From: Pseudomonadota bacterium
Lineage (GTDB): Bacteria; Pseudomonadota; Alphaproteobacteria; Rhizobiales; Beijerinckiaceae
Reading direction: 5' to 3'
DNA: 5,599 nucleotides
Assembly: GCA_023452965.1 (NCBI GenBank)
Contig: JAEXUU010000724.1
Location: forward strand, 1 to 5,599
Shown: positions 1 through 5,599 of the stretch, in pieces
Numbering within the stretch: the first letter of the stretch is position 1
Layout: every line of letters starts with the position of its first letter
Translations under genes and position numbers: made by a program
The notes under the pieces: generated by a model
What the model was told of the DNA's origin: nothing
Seen by the model: the letters and a program-made list of their open reading frames with translations, nothing else
Database searches by the model: none

Positions 1-1132
1 CCTTATAGGCGCGCGGCCTGACCGGATGGGCGAGGGGGCCCGCATCCTCGGAGAACTGGGTAGAGCGCAGGGTGCGCACATCGGCGATGCGCTTCACCGG
101 GCGCGAGCGCTCGTCGGAGGAGAATTCCTGGTCGCGGAAGACCGTGAGACCCTCTTTCAGGCAGAGCTGGAACCAGTCGCGGCAGGTGATGCGGTTGCCG
201 GTCCAGTTGTGGAAATACTCGTGGGCGATGATCGCCTCGATCGAGATGTAGTCGCCGTCGCTCGCCGTCTGCGGGTCGGCCAGCACGTATTTGTCGTTGA
301 AGATATTGAGGCCCTTATTCTCCATCGCGCCCATGTTGAAGTCGGAGACGGCGACGACGTTGAACACGTCGAGATCGTAGTTGCGGCCGAAGACGCGCTC
401 GTCCCAGCGCATGCAGCGCACCAGCGAGTCGAGCGCCCAGCCCGCGCGCCCGGCCTTGCCCGGCTCGACATAGACCGCAAGCTCGACCTTGCGGCCGTCG
501 GCGGTGACATAGGGCTGGCGGACATGGTCGAGCCGGCCGCCGACGATCGCGAAGAGATAGGCAGGCTTGGGGTGCGGGTCGTGCCAGACGGCGAAATGGC
601 GCTCGCCGCCGGGAAGCTCGGCCGCGGCGACCAGATTGCCGTTCGCCAGCAGCACCGGCGCCTCGGCCTTCTGCGCTTCGAGCCTGACCGTGTAGACGCT
701 CATCACGTCCGGCCGGTCGAGGAAATAGGTGATCCGGCGGAAGCCGTCCGCCTCGCACTGCGTGCAGTAGACGCCGCTGGAGCGGTAGAGCCCCATCAGC
801 TTGGTGTTGGCGGCAGGGTTCAGCTCGGTCTCGATCCGGAGCGAGAAGGCCCGCTCGGGCGGGGAAGGCAGCGTCAGCGACTGCGGCGTCGCAGTGTAGA
901 GAGCGGGGTCTAGCGGCACGTCGTCCAGCGCGATCGAGCCGAGCGTCAGCTCGTCGCCGTCGAGCACCAGCGGCGCGCCGGGGCGGCCCTGCGGGTTCGG
1001 CCGCAGTTGCAGCAGCGCGCGGACCCGCGTGCGGCTCGCATCGAGCACGATGTCGAGGTCGACGGTATCGATCAGCCAGTCGGACGGGCGGTAATCCTCG
1101 AGGCGGATCATCGGGGTATCTTCGGCGCGCAT
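1..1132 (-). CDS. pepN: Aminopeptidase N (M1 family), N-terminal 377 residues; 3' end outside the window
   Basis: Zinc metallopeptidase that removes N-terminal amino acids from peptides, normally cytoplasmic in Gram-negatives and part of peptide turnover. The visible part holds the N-terminal beta domain and the start of the thermolysin-like catalytic domain. The substrate-anchoring stretch TQCEADGFRRITYFLDRPDV has its Glu near residue 127. The M1 exopeptidase motif GAMEN is at residues 268-272. The zinc site HEYFHNW starts at residue 304 (H304, H308), with the third ligand E327 in KEGLTVF. These positions sit about seven residues beyond those of E. coli PepN, so the full protein should be near 880 residues; the catalytic Tyr would lie just beyond the left edge. 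The start is the ATG at 1132 (MRAEDTPMIRL); Met8 is a possible alternative, and neither has a strong ribosome binding site. It lies 78 bases downstream of the CDF gene on the same strand, so co-transcription is possible. Family assignment is very secure. Confidence 0.97.
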   Translation of the reverse strand, partial: MRAEDTPMIRLEDYRPSDWLIDTVDLDIVLDASRTRVRALLQLRPNPQGRPGAPLVLDGDELTLGSIALDDVPLDPALYTATPQSLTLPSPPERAFSLRIETELNPAANTKLMGLYRSSGVYCTQCEADGFRRITYFLDRPDVMSVYTVRLEAQKAEAPVLLANGNLVAAAELPGGERHFAVWHDPHPKPAYLFAIVGGRLDHVRQPYVTADGRKVELAVYVEPGKAGRAGWALDSLVRCMRWDERVFGRNYDLDVFNVVAVSDFNMGAMENKGLNIFNDKYVLADPQTASDGDYISIEAIIAHEYFHNWTGNRITCRDWFQLCLKEGLTVFRDQEFSSDERSRPVKRIADVRTLRSTQFSEDAGPLAHPVRPRAYK

Positions 1133-1173
1133 GGCTCGTCCGATCATTGGAAGGCTGGTTGCTTGTCTTACAG

Positions 1174-1210
1174 GCTGGGCGGCCGATCCGAAAACCGGCC
1201 CGCGCCCAGC
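1174..1210 (-). terminator. Stem-loop immediately after the CDF stop codon (possible terminator or mRNA end)
   Basis: Outer arms GCTGGGCG (1174-1181) and CGCCCAGC (1203-1210) are perfectly complementary. A second short stem lies inside (GCCG 1182-1185 with CGGC 1196-1199). The structure abuts the CDF stop codon. On the minus strand it is not followed by a run of U, so it is not a classical intrinsic terminator. It could slow or partly end transcription between the CDF gene and pepN, or protect the upstream mRNA end. The base pairing is seen directly; the function is inferred. Confidence 0.4.
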
Positions 1211-2656
1211 TTAGTGGTGTCCCGTGCTGGCGACCGGCTCGGCATGGCTGACCAGCCGGCAGACATCCGGGCGTGCCTGCCTGACCGCCCGCTCGATCGC
1301 GTCGACGGCGTGGTGCACGGCGGCAACGTCGAGTCCGCCCTCGGCTCGGCAGTGATAGTTGACGACGAGGCCGTTGCGGGTCTCGCGCACCCGTACCGAG
1401 TGGATGTCGCGGATCGGACCGCCGGCCTCGGCGGCGCGCGCCGCCTCCTGCGCGATCGCCTTGCCGATGGCCTCGACGGTCTCCCAGGCGGCGTTGTGCC
1501 CGCTCGGCTGGCTGGTCTCCATCGGCTCGATATGGGTCTCGACCTCGGTCTCGCCGCCGAACTCGGCCCGGATCGCGCTTTCCAGCCGGGTCGCGATGTC
1601 ATGCGCCTCGGACAGCGGCAGGCCGGCATCGACCTCCATGTCCAGCGAGACGGAGAGGCGCCCCCCGATCGTATGGACGCTGACATGGTGCACCGGCACC
1701 TTCATCTTCAGCGCGATCAGGAGGACGCGCTCCAGCGCCGTTTCGTCATCGACCTGTACCGGATTGGCCGTGACGGTGATTTCGGCATTCGGCTCGGCGG
1801 CTGCCAGCGCCGCCAGCAGCTCGGTCTTGATCGCGGTGACGCGGTCGAGCGGCAGTGTGCGTGAGACCAGGATCCCGATCTCGCCCTGGACCTGCCCGCC
1901 GGCCGGGCGCAGCTTCAGCCATTCGACGGCGACGATGCCCGGCACCTCGCCGGCAGCCTGCCGCAGCCGCTCCGAGAGCCCCTTGGGCGCGGCGTCGATC
2001 AGTGTGTCGATGGTGCGCCGCCCGAGCCGGAAGGCGGTGAGGATCATGTAGAGCGCGAGGCCGAGCGCCGTCGCGCTGTCGGCCATCGGCACGCCCATCC
2101 GCGACAGCACGAGGCCGGCGAGCACCAGCGCCGTGCCGACGAAATCGGTGGCAAAATGCGTCGCCTCGGCGGCGAGCGCCTCGCTGCGGGTATCGCGCGC
2201 CACGGTGGTCAGGGCTCGCCAGCGCGTCGCGTCGACCATCAGCGAGAACAGGAGAACACCGACGACGAGCGCCGTGACCTCGACCGGCGGCTCCGTACCG
2301 GCGCGCAGGCGGTTGATCGCCTCCCAGAGGATCGCGCCCGAGAGCCCGAACAGGATCGCGGTCTCGAGCAGCGCTGCCAGTGCCTCGACCTTGCCATGGC
2401 CGTAATGGTGCTCGTCATCCGCCGGCTTGTCGGCGGCGCGCACCGCGAACCAGGTGAACAGGGTCGAGCCGATGTCGATCAGCCCCTGCAGCGCGTCGGT
2501 CAGAAGCGCGAGCGAGCCCGAGACCAGCGCCGCCGCGAATTTCGCCAGCGTCAGCAGCACGCTGGCGGCGACCGAGAGCGCGGCCGCCCGCTGCTTGATC
2601 CGCGACACCTCGGCCGAGGCGGCCGCCGTCGGCATGCGATCCTGCGTGTCGGTCAT
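1211..2656 (-). CDS. Cation diffusion facilitator (CDF) metal exporter with three tandem cytoplasmic ferredoxin-like domains
   Basis: Inner-membrane divalent metal/proton antiporter of the CDF family (YiiP/FieF type), 481 residues, against about 300 for E. coli YiiP. Six membrane segments lie near residues 24-46, 51-73, 94-114, 125-143, 170-187 and 192-212. The loop motif [12 protein letters not shown] carries the YiiP site-B ligands (D80, H83, H87). The transport site has HxxxD in TM5 (H167, D171) but Q57-x-x-x-D61 in TM2, where YiiP has Asp and zinc transporters usually have His. After the membrane part come three repeats of the cytoplasmic dimerisation domain (about 222-300, 303-380, 388-475). 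The last two keep His/acidic positions of the YiiP regulatory site; the first has none. I chose the ATG at 2656. An in-frame start at 2767 would add 37 residues but would overlap the divergent gloA gene, and Met8 is another option. The ribosome binding site is weak. Metal specificity cannot be read (Zn, Mn, Fe, Co or Ni). Confidence 0.93.
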   Translation of the reverse strand: MTDTQDRMPTAAASAEVSRIKQRAAALSVAASVLLTLAKFAAALVSGSLALLTDALQGLIDIGSTLFTWFAVRAADKPADDEHHYGHGKVEALAALLETAILFGLSGAILWEAINRLRAGTEPPVEVTALVVGVLLFSLMVDATRWRALTTVARDTRSEALAAEATHFATDFVGTALVLAGLVLSRMGVPMADSATALGLALYMILTAFRLGRRTIDTLIDAAPKGLSERLRQAAGEVPGIVAVEWLKLRPAGGQVQGEIGILVSRTLPLDRVTAIKTELLAALAAAEPNAEITVTANPVQVDDETALERVLLIALKMKVPVHHVSVHTIGGRLSVSLDMEVDAGLPLSEAHDIATRLESAIRAEFGGETEVETHIEPMETSQPSGHNAAWETVEAIGKAIAQEAARAAEAGGPIRDIHSVRVRETRNGLVVNYHCRAEGGLDVAAVHHAVDAIERAVRQARPDVCRLVSHAEPVASTGHH

Positions 2657-2735
2657 GGTAAGTCCGCGCGAGCCCTCTTGGCGAATGGCGGGTTTGGCCC
2701 GATCTATCGGCGAGATCAACCCTGGGAGAAGAGCC
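2657..2735. promoter_or_regulatory. Divergent CDF / gloA intergenic region
   Basis: These 79 bases must hold the signals for both divergent genes. On the plus strand TTGGCG (2678-2683) followed after 17 bases by GATCTA (2701-2706) is a weak candidate -35/-10 pair for gloA. An imperfect operator-like inverted repeat GATCT-N7-AGATC lies at 2701-2717. The gloA ribosome binding site GGGAG is at 2724-2728, seven bases before the GTG start. No convincing promoter is seen for the minus-strand CDF gene. That the region is regulatory is near certain from gene orientation; the individual boxes are tentative. Confidence 0.45.
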
Positions 2736-3185
2736 GTGAGATATCTCCACACCATGGTGCGCGTCACCGACCTCGATGCCGCACTCGATTTCTACGTGAC
2801 CAAGTTCGGCCTCGTCGAAACCCGCCGCATGGAGAGCGAGAAGGGGCGTTTCACGCTGGTCTTCCTGGCTGCGCCGGAGGATGCAGCAACGGTCAAGGAG
2901 CAGGGCAGCCGCGGCCGCCCGACCCTGGAGCTGACCTATAACTGGGATCCGGAGGTCTACACCGGCGGGCGCAATTTCGGGCACCTCGCCTATGAGGTCG
3001 ACGACATCTATGCGACCTGCGACAAGCTGATGAAGGCCGGCATCACCATCAACCGGCCGCCGCGCGACGGCAACATGGCCTTCATCCGGTCGCCCGACAA
3101 CATCTCGATCGAATTGCTCCAGAAGGGCGATCCCAAGCCGCCGGCCGAGCCGTGGCTGAGCATGCCGAACACCGGCGTTTGGTAA
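2736..3185 (+). CDS. gloA: Lactoylglutathione lyase (glyoxalase I), VOC superfamily
   Basis: Isomerises the hemithioacetal of methylglyoxal and glutathione to S-lactoylglutathione, the first step of methylglyoxal detoxification in the cytosol. The 149-residue protein has the paired VOC beta-alpha-beta-beta-beta modules. All four metal ligands of the E. coli GloA type are present: H5 (RYLHTMVRV), E65 (LELTYNW), H83 (FGHLAYEV) and E126 (ISIELLQ). The short form, without the inserts of zinc-type enzymes, suggests the Ni/Co-dependent class. The GTG at 2736 is the start because it has GGGAG seven bases upstream and retains ligand H5. The downstream ATG at 2754 would lose H5. Further upstream the frame stays open into the CDF gene, but that part is its antisense shadow. 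The C-terminus is slightly longer than E. coli GloA (135 residues), ending in a Pro-rich tail. A related VOC isomerase is possible, but the LELTYNW match makes GloA the best call. Confidence 0.93.
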   Translation: MRYLHTMVRVTDLDAALDFYVTKFGLVETRRMESEKGRFTLVFLAAPEDAATVKEQGSRGRPTLELTYNWDPEVYTGGRNFGHLAYEVDDIYATCDKLMKAGITINRPPRDGNMAFIRSPDNISIELLQKGDPKPPAEPWLSMPNTGVW

Positions 3186-3207
3186 GCGAGCACGCCTGAT
3201 TGTGGGC

Positions 3208-3216
3208 TGATATACT
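3208..3216 (+). promoter_or_regulatory. Extended -10 promoter of vapBC (TGaTATACT)
   Basis: TG at 3208-3209, one base, then TATACT at 3211-3216 form an extended -10 element, five of six bases matching TATAAT. No good -35 hexamer lies 16-18 bases upstream, which fits an extended -10 promoter. Transcription would start near 3222-3224, inside the inverted repeat that follows, so a protein bound there would block initiation. The sequence match is seen; activity is inferred. Confidence 0.6.
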
Positions 3217-3245
3217 CCCTGATATCATCTAATGATATCAGGGAG
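3215..3245 (+). promoter_or_regulatory. vapBC operator: perfect 14-bp inverted repeat with TGATATCA boxes
   Basis: CTCCCTGATATCAT (3215-3228) and ATGATATCAGGGAG (3232-3245) are perfect reverse complements separated by CTA. Each arm contains TGATATCA, itself a palindrome (3220-3227 and 3233-3240). A third partial copy, TGATATAC, lies at 3208-3215, inside the -10 element. The copies are 12 and 13 bases apart, about one helical turn. This is what one expects of an operator for ribbon-helix-helix antitoxin dimers, whose VapB-VapC complexes normally repress their own promoter. The right arm includes the vapB ribosome binding site, so the RNA could also fold over it. Confidence 0.7.
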
Positions 3246-3246
3246 G
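3240..3246 (+). promoter_or_regulatory. Strong ribosome binding site of vapB, embedded in the inverted repeat
   Basis: AGGGAGG lies five bases before the ATG at 3252. All but its last base belongs to the right arm of the inverted repeat, so it could be paired with CTCCCT of the left arm in any transcript that begins upstream of 3215. Confidence 0.7.
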
Positions 3247-3251
3247 CTCGT

Positions 3252-3497
3252 ATGGGCATACTGGTGCGCGACGAGAAGATCGATCGGCAGGTGCGGGAAC
3301 TGGCGAGGCTGTCCGGCACCAGCTTGCAAGGGGCTATCGGGCTTGCCGTCGAGAATGAGCTCCGGCGGCGTGAAGAGCGTCGCGTGCGGGTCGAGGAAGC
3401 GACGCGCAAGGCTCAGGAGATGCTGGCTGGGCATTCCAACGTCGACGACGGTTTGACGCATAAGGAATTCTTCGATCGCGAATACGGCGACGCGTGA
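3252..3497 (+). CDS. vapB: VapB-family antitoxin (PSK/Rv0623-like)
   Basis: An 81-residue antitoxin that should neutralise the VapC nuclease encoded next to it and, with it, repress the operon. The N-terminal half (MGILVRDEKIDRQVRELARL, then SGTSLQGAIGLAVENEL) has the pattern of the VapB DNA-binding domain in which paired N-terminal strands and two helices dimerise (ribbon-helix-helix-like, PSK transcription-factor family). A charged helix (about 38-58, ERRVRVEEATRKAQEML) and an acidic/aromatic tail (LTHKEFFDREYGDA) follow; such tails usually wrap into the VapC groove. The ATG is supported by AGGGAGG five bases upstream. Its TGA stop shares one base with the vapC ATG, so the two are translationally coupled. 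Base composition around 3190-3500 looks less GC-rich than the flanking genes, which is compatible with horizontal acquisition. Confidence 0.88.
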   Translation: MGILVRDEKIDRQVRELARLSGTSLQGAIGLAVENELRRREERRVRVEEATRKAQEMLAGHSNVDDGLTHKEFFDREYGDA

Positions 3498-3907
3498 TGT
3501 TCCTCGATGCGTCCGTGATTCTCGCCAATCTGCTGGAAGAGCCTGAAGCGGTCGCGTTCAGAGCGTCGCTGGCGGACGGGGACGGGCATGCAACCTCTGC
3601 CATAGCCATGTTTGAGGCGTCGACGCGGCTTGCCGTGGTCAAGCGCTTGACCATCGACCGAGCTTACGAGGTCGTCTGTGCCTTCATCGATGGTGCCGGG
3701 GTGACGGTTATTTCGATCGGCCCGGAAGTGGGAGGCGCAGCCCATGCCTGCGCTGCCCGCTATCATCACCTCTCGGGCCATCCCGCTCGCCTCAACATGG
3801 GCGATTGCTTCGCCTATGCCGCGGCGCAAGTCTCCGGTCTGCCGCTCGCCTACAAGGGCAACGATTTCGTCCACACGGATATCGACGGCGTCCGCTTCGG
3901 AGCCTGA
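3497..3907 (+). CDS. vapC: VapC-family PIN-domain toxin ribonuclease
   Basis: A 136-residue PIN-domain protein, the toxin of a type II VapBC module. VapC enzymes are Mg2+-dependent endoribonucleases, often cutting initiator tRNA or rRNA; the target here is unknown. The four acidic positions of the active site are visible: D4 (MFLDAS), E40 (AMFEAST), D103 (MGDCFAYA) and D123 (KGNDF). The spacing and the 136-residue length are normal for the family, and no inactivating change is seen. The ATG at 3497 overlaps the vapB TGA by one base. A GTG at 3494 is also in frame, but MFLDAS is the usual VapC beginning. galM starts 24 bases after the stop, with no terminator between, so vapBC read-through into galM is likely. 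Confidence 0.93.
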   Translation: MFLDASVILANLLEEPEAVAFRASLADGDGHATSAIAMFEASTRLAVVKRLTIDRAYEVVCAFIDGAGVTVISIGPEVGGAAHACAARYHHLSGHPARLNMGDCFAYAAAQVSGLPLAYKGNDFVHTDIDGVRFGA

Positions 3908-3931
3908 TAGTCCCAGCGGAGCTTTCCGATC

Positions 3932-4975
3932 TTGACCAAGACCCTCTTCGGCCATCTCGACGACGGAACGCCGATCCACGAGGCGGTTCTGCATTCGCCC
4001 GGCGGCGCCGAGGCCAGGGTGATGGATTGGGGCGCCGTGCTGCGCGATCTCGTCGTGCCGGTGCCGGAGGGCAGCCGCCAGCGTGTCGTGCTCGGCTTCC
4101 CCAACTTCGCGGACTATCCCGCGCATTCGCCGCATATGGGCGCGATCGCCGGGCGTTTCGCCAATCGCATCGGCCATGGCCGCTTCATGCTCGACGGCGT
4201 CTCCCATCGCACGCCGCTGAACCAGGGCGGCAAGCATTCGCTGCATGGCGGCGGCCAGGGCTTCGGCAAGCGGCCCTGGACGATGATCCAGCACGACGAG
4301 GCGAGCGTGACGCTGGCGCTGGTCTCGGCCGATGGCGATGCAGGCTATCCCGGCACGCTGCGGATCTGGTGCCGCTATGCGCTGGTCGATGGCGCGACCT
4401 TGCGCCTCGAACTCTCGGCCACCACCGATGCGCCGACCATCGTCAATCTCGCCCATCACTCCTATTTCCGACTCGATGACGGGCCGGACATCCTCGACCA
4501 CGAGCTTGAGGTCCGCGCCAATCTGACGACGCCCGTCGATGCCGACCTGATCCCCGATGGCTCGCTGGCCGATGTCGCCGGCACGCCCTTCGATTTCCGG
4601 AAGACCCGGGCGGTCCGTTTTGCCAACCCGGACGGCAGCCGCTTCTGGTACGACCACAACTTCATCCTGCGCCGCGACCGGCGCGAACAGGCCGCCGGCG
4701 GGCTCGAACTCGCCCATGCCGCGACGCTGCGCTCCCGTCGCTCCGGGCTTTCCATGGAGGTCTGGACCACCGAGCCGGCGCTGCAGGTCTATGACGGCGC
4801 CAAGCTCGCCACCCCGGTGCCGGGGCTGGACGGTGTTGCCTACGGCCCCAATGCCGGGATAGCGCTTGAGCCGCAGCATGTGCCGGATTCGCCGAACCTG
4901 CCGCATTTCCCGTCAACGGTGCTGCGGCCGGGCGAGGTCTATCGCCAGCTCAGTGAATTCAGGTTCGGAGTCTGA
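3932..4975 (+). CDS. galM: Aldose 1-epimerase (mutarotase)
   Basis: Interconverts alpha and beta anomers of aldoses, feeding sugar-specific kinases or isomerases. The 347-residue protein is full length (E. coli GalM is 346). Catalytic and binding residues are in place: R75 (AGRFANRI), H105 (HSLHGGG, general acid/base candidate), H176 (NLAHHSYF), D241 (WYDHNF) and E313 (IALEPQHVPDSPN, the catalytic base). No signal peptide is seen, so it should be cytoplasmic. The start is a TTG at 3932, preceded by GCGGAG at 3916-3921 (ten bases). The first possible ATG is at residue 31, inside the conserved fold, so the TTG is well supported although rare. The kinase gene follows after five bases, and vapC ends 24 bases upstream. 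The true sugar is unknown. The E. coli sulfoquinovose cluster also pairs an epimerase of this superfamily (YihR) with the kinase YihV. Confidence 0.94.
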   Translation: MTKTLFGHLDDGTPIHEAVLHSPGGAEARVMDWGAVLRDLVVPVPEGSRQRVVLGFPNFADYPAHSPHMGAIAGRFANRIGHGRFMLDGVSHRTPLNQGGKHSLHGGGQGFGKRPWTMIQHDEASVTLALVSADGDAGYPGTLRIWCRYALVDGATLRLELSATTDAPTIVNLAHHSYFRLDDGPDILDHELEVRANLTTPVDADLIPDGSLADVAGTPFDFRKTRAVRFANPDGSRFWYDHNFILRRDRREQAAGGLELAHAATLRSRRSGLSMEVWTTEPALQVYDGAKLATPVPGLDGVAYGPNAGIALEPQHVPDSPNLPHFPSTVLRPGEVYRQLSEFRFGV

Positions 4976-4980
4976 GCTTC

Positions 4981-5599
4981 ATGGCCGGCGTCTTCTGTCT
5001 TGGTATAGCGACGCTGGACTATGTCTACAGCGTCTCGCATGTCCCGAGCCCCGGCGAGAAGGATCGCGCCCGCGATCTCGTCGTCACCGGCGGCGGTTGT
5101 GCCGGCAGCGGCTCTGTCGCGGTTTCGCGTTCGGGCGGCAAGGCCTGGCTTGCGACCCGGCTCGGCGACGACCTGACCGGCGACGCGATCCTGGCAGACC
5201 TGCACGCCGAGGGCGTCGATACCTCCTATTCGCACCGCTTTGCCGGGTTGCGCTCGCCGGTTTCCTCGATCCTGATCGATGCCCAGGGCGAGCGCATGGT
5301 CGTGTCCTATACCGATCCCGCGACGCCGATCGAGCCGGACTGGCTGCCCGCCACGCTTCCGGTCGGGGCGGATGCTGTGCTGGTCGATACGCGCTGGGGC
5401 GAGGGTTCGCTCGCGGCGCTGAAGCTGGCGCGGGCGGCGGGTGTGCCCGGCGTGATCGACGGCGACCGCCAGCCGACCCATCCCGAAATGGTCACAACCG
5501 CCAGCCATGTCGCCTATAGCGAGAAGGCGCTGACCGAGATCTGCGGCGCGGGCGACCCGAAAGCGGCGCTCGCCGGGCTGGCGCAGGGCGCCTCTAACT
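4981..5599 (+). CDS. PfkB/ribokinase-family sugar kinase, YihV-like; 3' end outside the window
   Basis: The first 206 residues of an ATP-dependent sugar kinase that phosphorylates a sugar or sugar derivative. The family N-terminus (FCLGIATLDYVY), the GGG turn at 37-39, GDDLTGD (62-68) and the nucleoside-kinase core (VIDGD, 158-162) are visible. The DTxGAGD catalytic/ATP motif lies beyond the right edge. Aligned from memory with E. coli YihV (6-deoxy-6-sulfofructose kinase), the two run nearly gap-free over about 190 residues. Shared features include PxxxxK27, the GERxxxxY stretch, R138-W139, GVxxVxDGD and a late FSE/YSE element. Of the three residues I recall as contacting the sulfonate in YihV (K27, N109, R138), two are kept and N109 is Ser. 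The ATG at 4981 has CGGAG ten bases upstream and lies five bases behind galM, so one transcript is likely. Other PfkB substrates (sugar phosphates, ketoses, nucleosides) are not excluded. Confidence 0.9.
   Translation, partial: MAGVFCLGIATLDYVYSVSHVPSPGEKDRARDLVVTGGGCAGSGSVAVSRSGGKAWLATRLGDDLTGDAILADLHAEGVDTSYSHRFAGLRSPVSSILIDAQGERMVVSYTDPATPIEPDWLPATLPVGADAVLVDTRWGEGSLAALKLARAAGVPGVIDGDRQPTHPEMVTTASHVAYSEKALTEICGAGDPKAALAGLAQGASN

Noticed and set aside
26..913. 295-codon plus-strand open frame opposite pepN
   Set aside because: It is the antisense shadow of pepN, which carries GAMEN and HEYFH motifs on the minus strand. No domain or good ribosome binding site is seen.
1007..1864. 285-codon plus-strand open frame opposite the CDF gene
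   Set aside because: It spans the CDF-pepN gap and the CDF C-terminal repeats in antisense, and its composition is typical of shadow frames.
2427..2735. N-terminal extension of the glyoxalase by 103 residues
   Set aside because: It is antisense to the CDF membrane domain. The GTG at 2736 has a good ribosome binding site and places metal ligand H5 as in E. coli GloA.
2657..2767. N-terminal extension of the CDF protein by 37 residues
   Set aside because: It would overlap the gloA start and occupy the whole divergent promoter region. The extension has no family similarity, and the 2656 start gives a normal CDF N-terminus.
3174..3196. GGCGT/ACGCC hairpin at the end of gloA as a terminator
   Set aside because: Only five base pairs with a 13-base loop and no T-run, so too weak to call.
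3413..4906. Long 497-codon open frame on the minus strand across vapC and galM
   Set aside because: It is antisense to two well-supported genes with intact active-site motifs. Its translation is low-complexity, rich in R, G, A and D, with no recognisable domain, as expected of an antisense frame in GC-rich DNA.
4939..5508. 189-codon minus-strand open frame opposite the kinase
   Set aside because: The kinase frame on the plus strand has clear PfkB homology; the antisense product has none.
1..5599. CRISPR arrays, IS ends, tRNA genes, phage genes
   Set aside because: I looked for spaced repeats, transposase motifs, long terminal inverted repeats and tRNA-like folds. Apart from the vapB leader repeats, nothing was found.

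Overview
The window is GC-rich (roughly two thirds G+C by eye), densely packed chromosomal DNA. The proteins look like those of an alphaproteobacterium, most likely Hyphomicrobiales (Bosea/Methylobacterium-like). That assignment is an inference from protein style and composition; there is no rRNA or other taxonomic marker. No tRNA, rRNA, IS element, CRISPR array or phage gene is visible, and no gene-free stretch exceeds about 80 bases.

Left part (1-2656, minus strand): a cation diffusion facilitator (CDF) metal exporter is followed downstream by pepN (aminopeptidase N), whose 3' end runs off the left edge. A stem-loop lies directly behind the CDF stop codon. The CDF protein is unusual. It has three consecutive ferredoxin-like cytoplasmic repeats instead of one, and a glutamine in one of the four ligand positions of the membrane transport site.

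Middle (2657-3907, plus strand): a glyoxalase I (gloA) gene with a GTG start diverges from the CDF gene across 79 bases. It is followed by a vapBC toxin-antitoxin pair. The vapB leader has an extended -10 promoter, three TGATAT direct repeats one helical turn apart, and a perfect 14-bp inverted repeat that covers the predicted transcription start and the ribosome binding site.

Right part (3932-5599, plus strand): an aldose 1-epimerase (galM, TTG start) begins 24 bases after vapC. It is followed 5 bases later by a PfkB-family sugar kinase cut by the right edge. The kinase aligns almost without gaps, from memory, with the first two thirds of E. coli YihV (6-deoxy-6-sulfofructose kinase). It keeps two of the three sulfonate-contacting positions I recall. 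With the adjacent mutarotase this suggests a small sugar-utilisation operon, possibly for a sulfonated or otherwise acidic sugar. The substrate is not proven by this window.

The best candidates for something undescribed are the triple-repeat CDF exporter with a QxxxD site, the layered vapB leader, and the mutarotase-kinase pair lying behind a toxin-antitoxin module without an intervening terminator.
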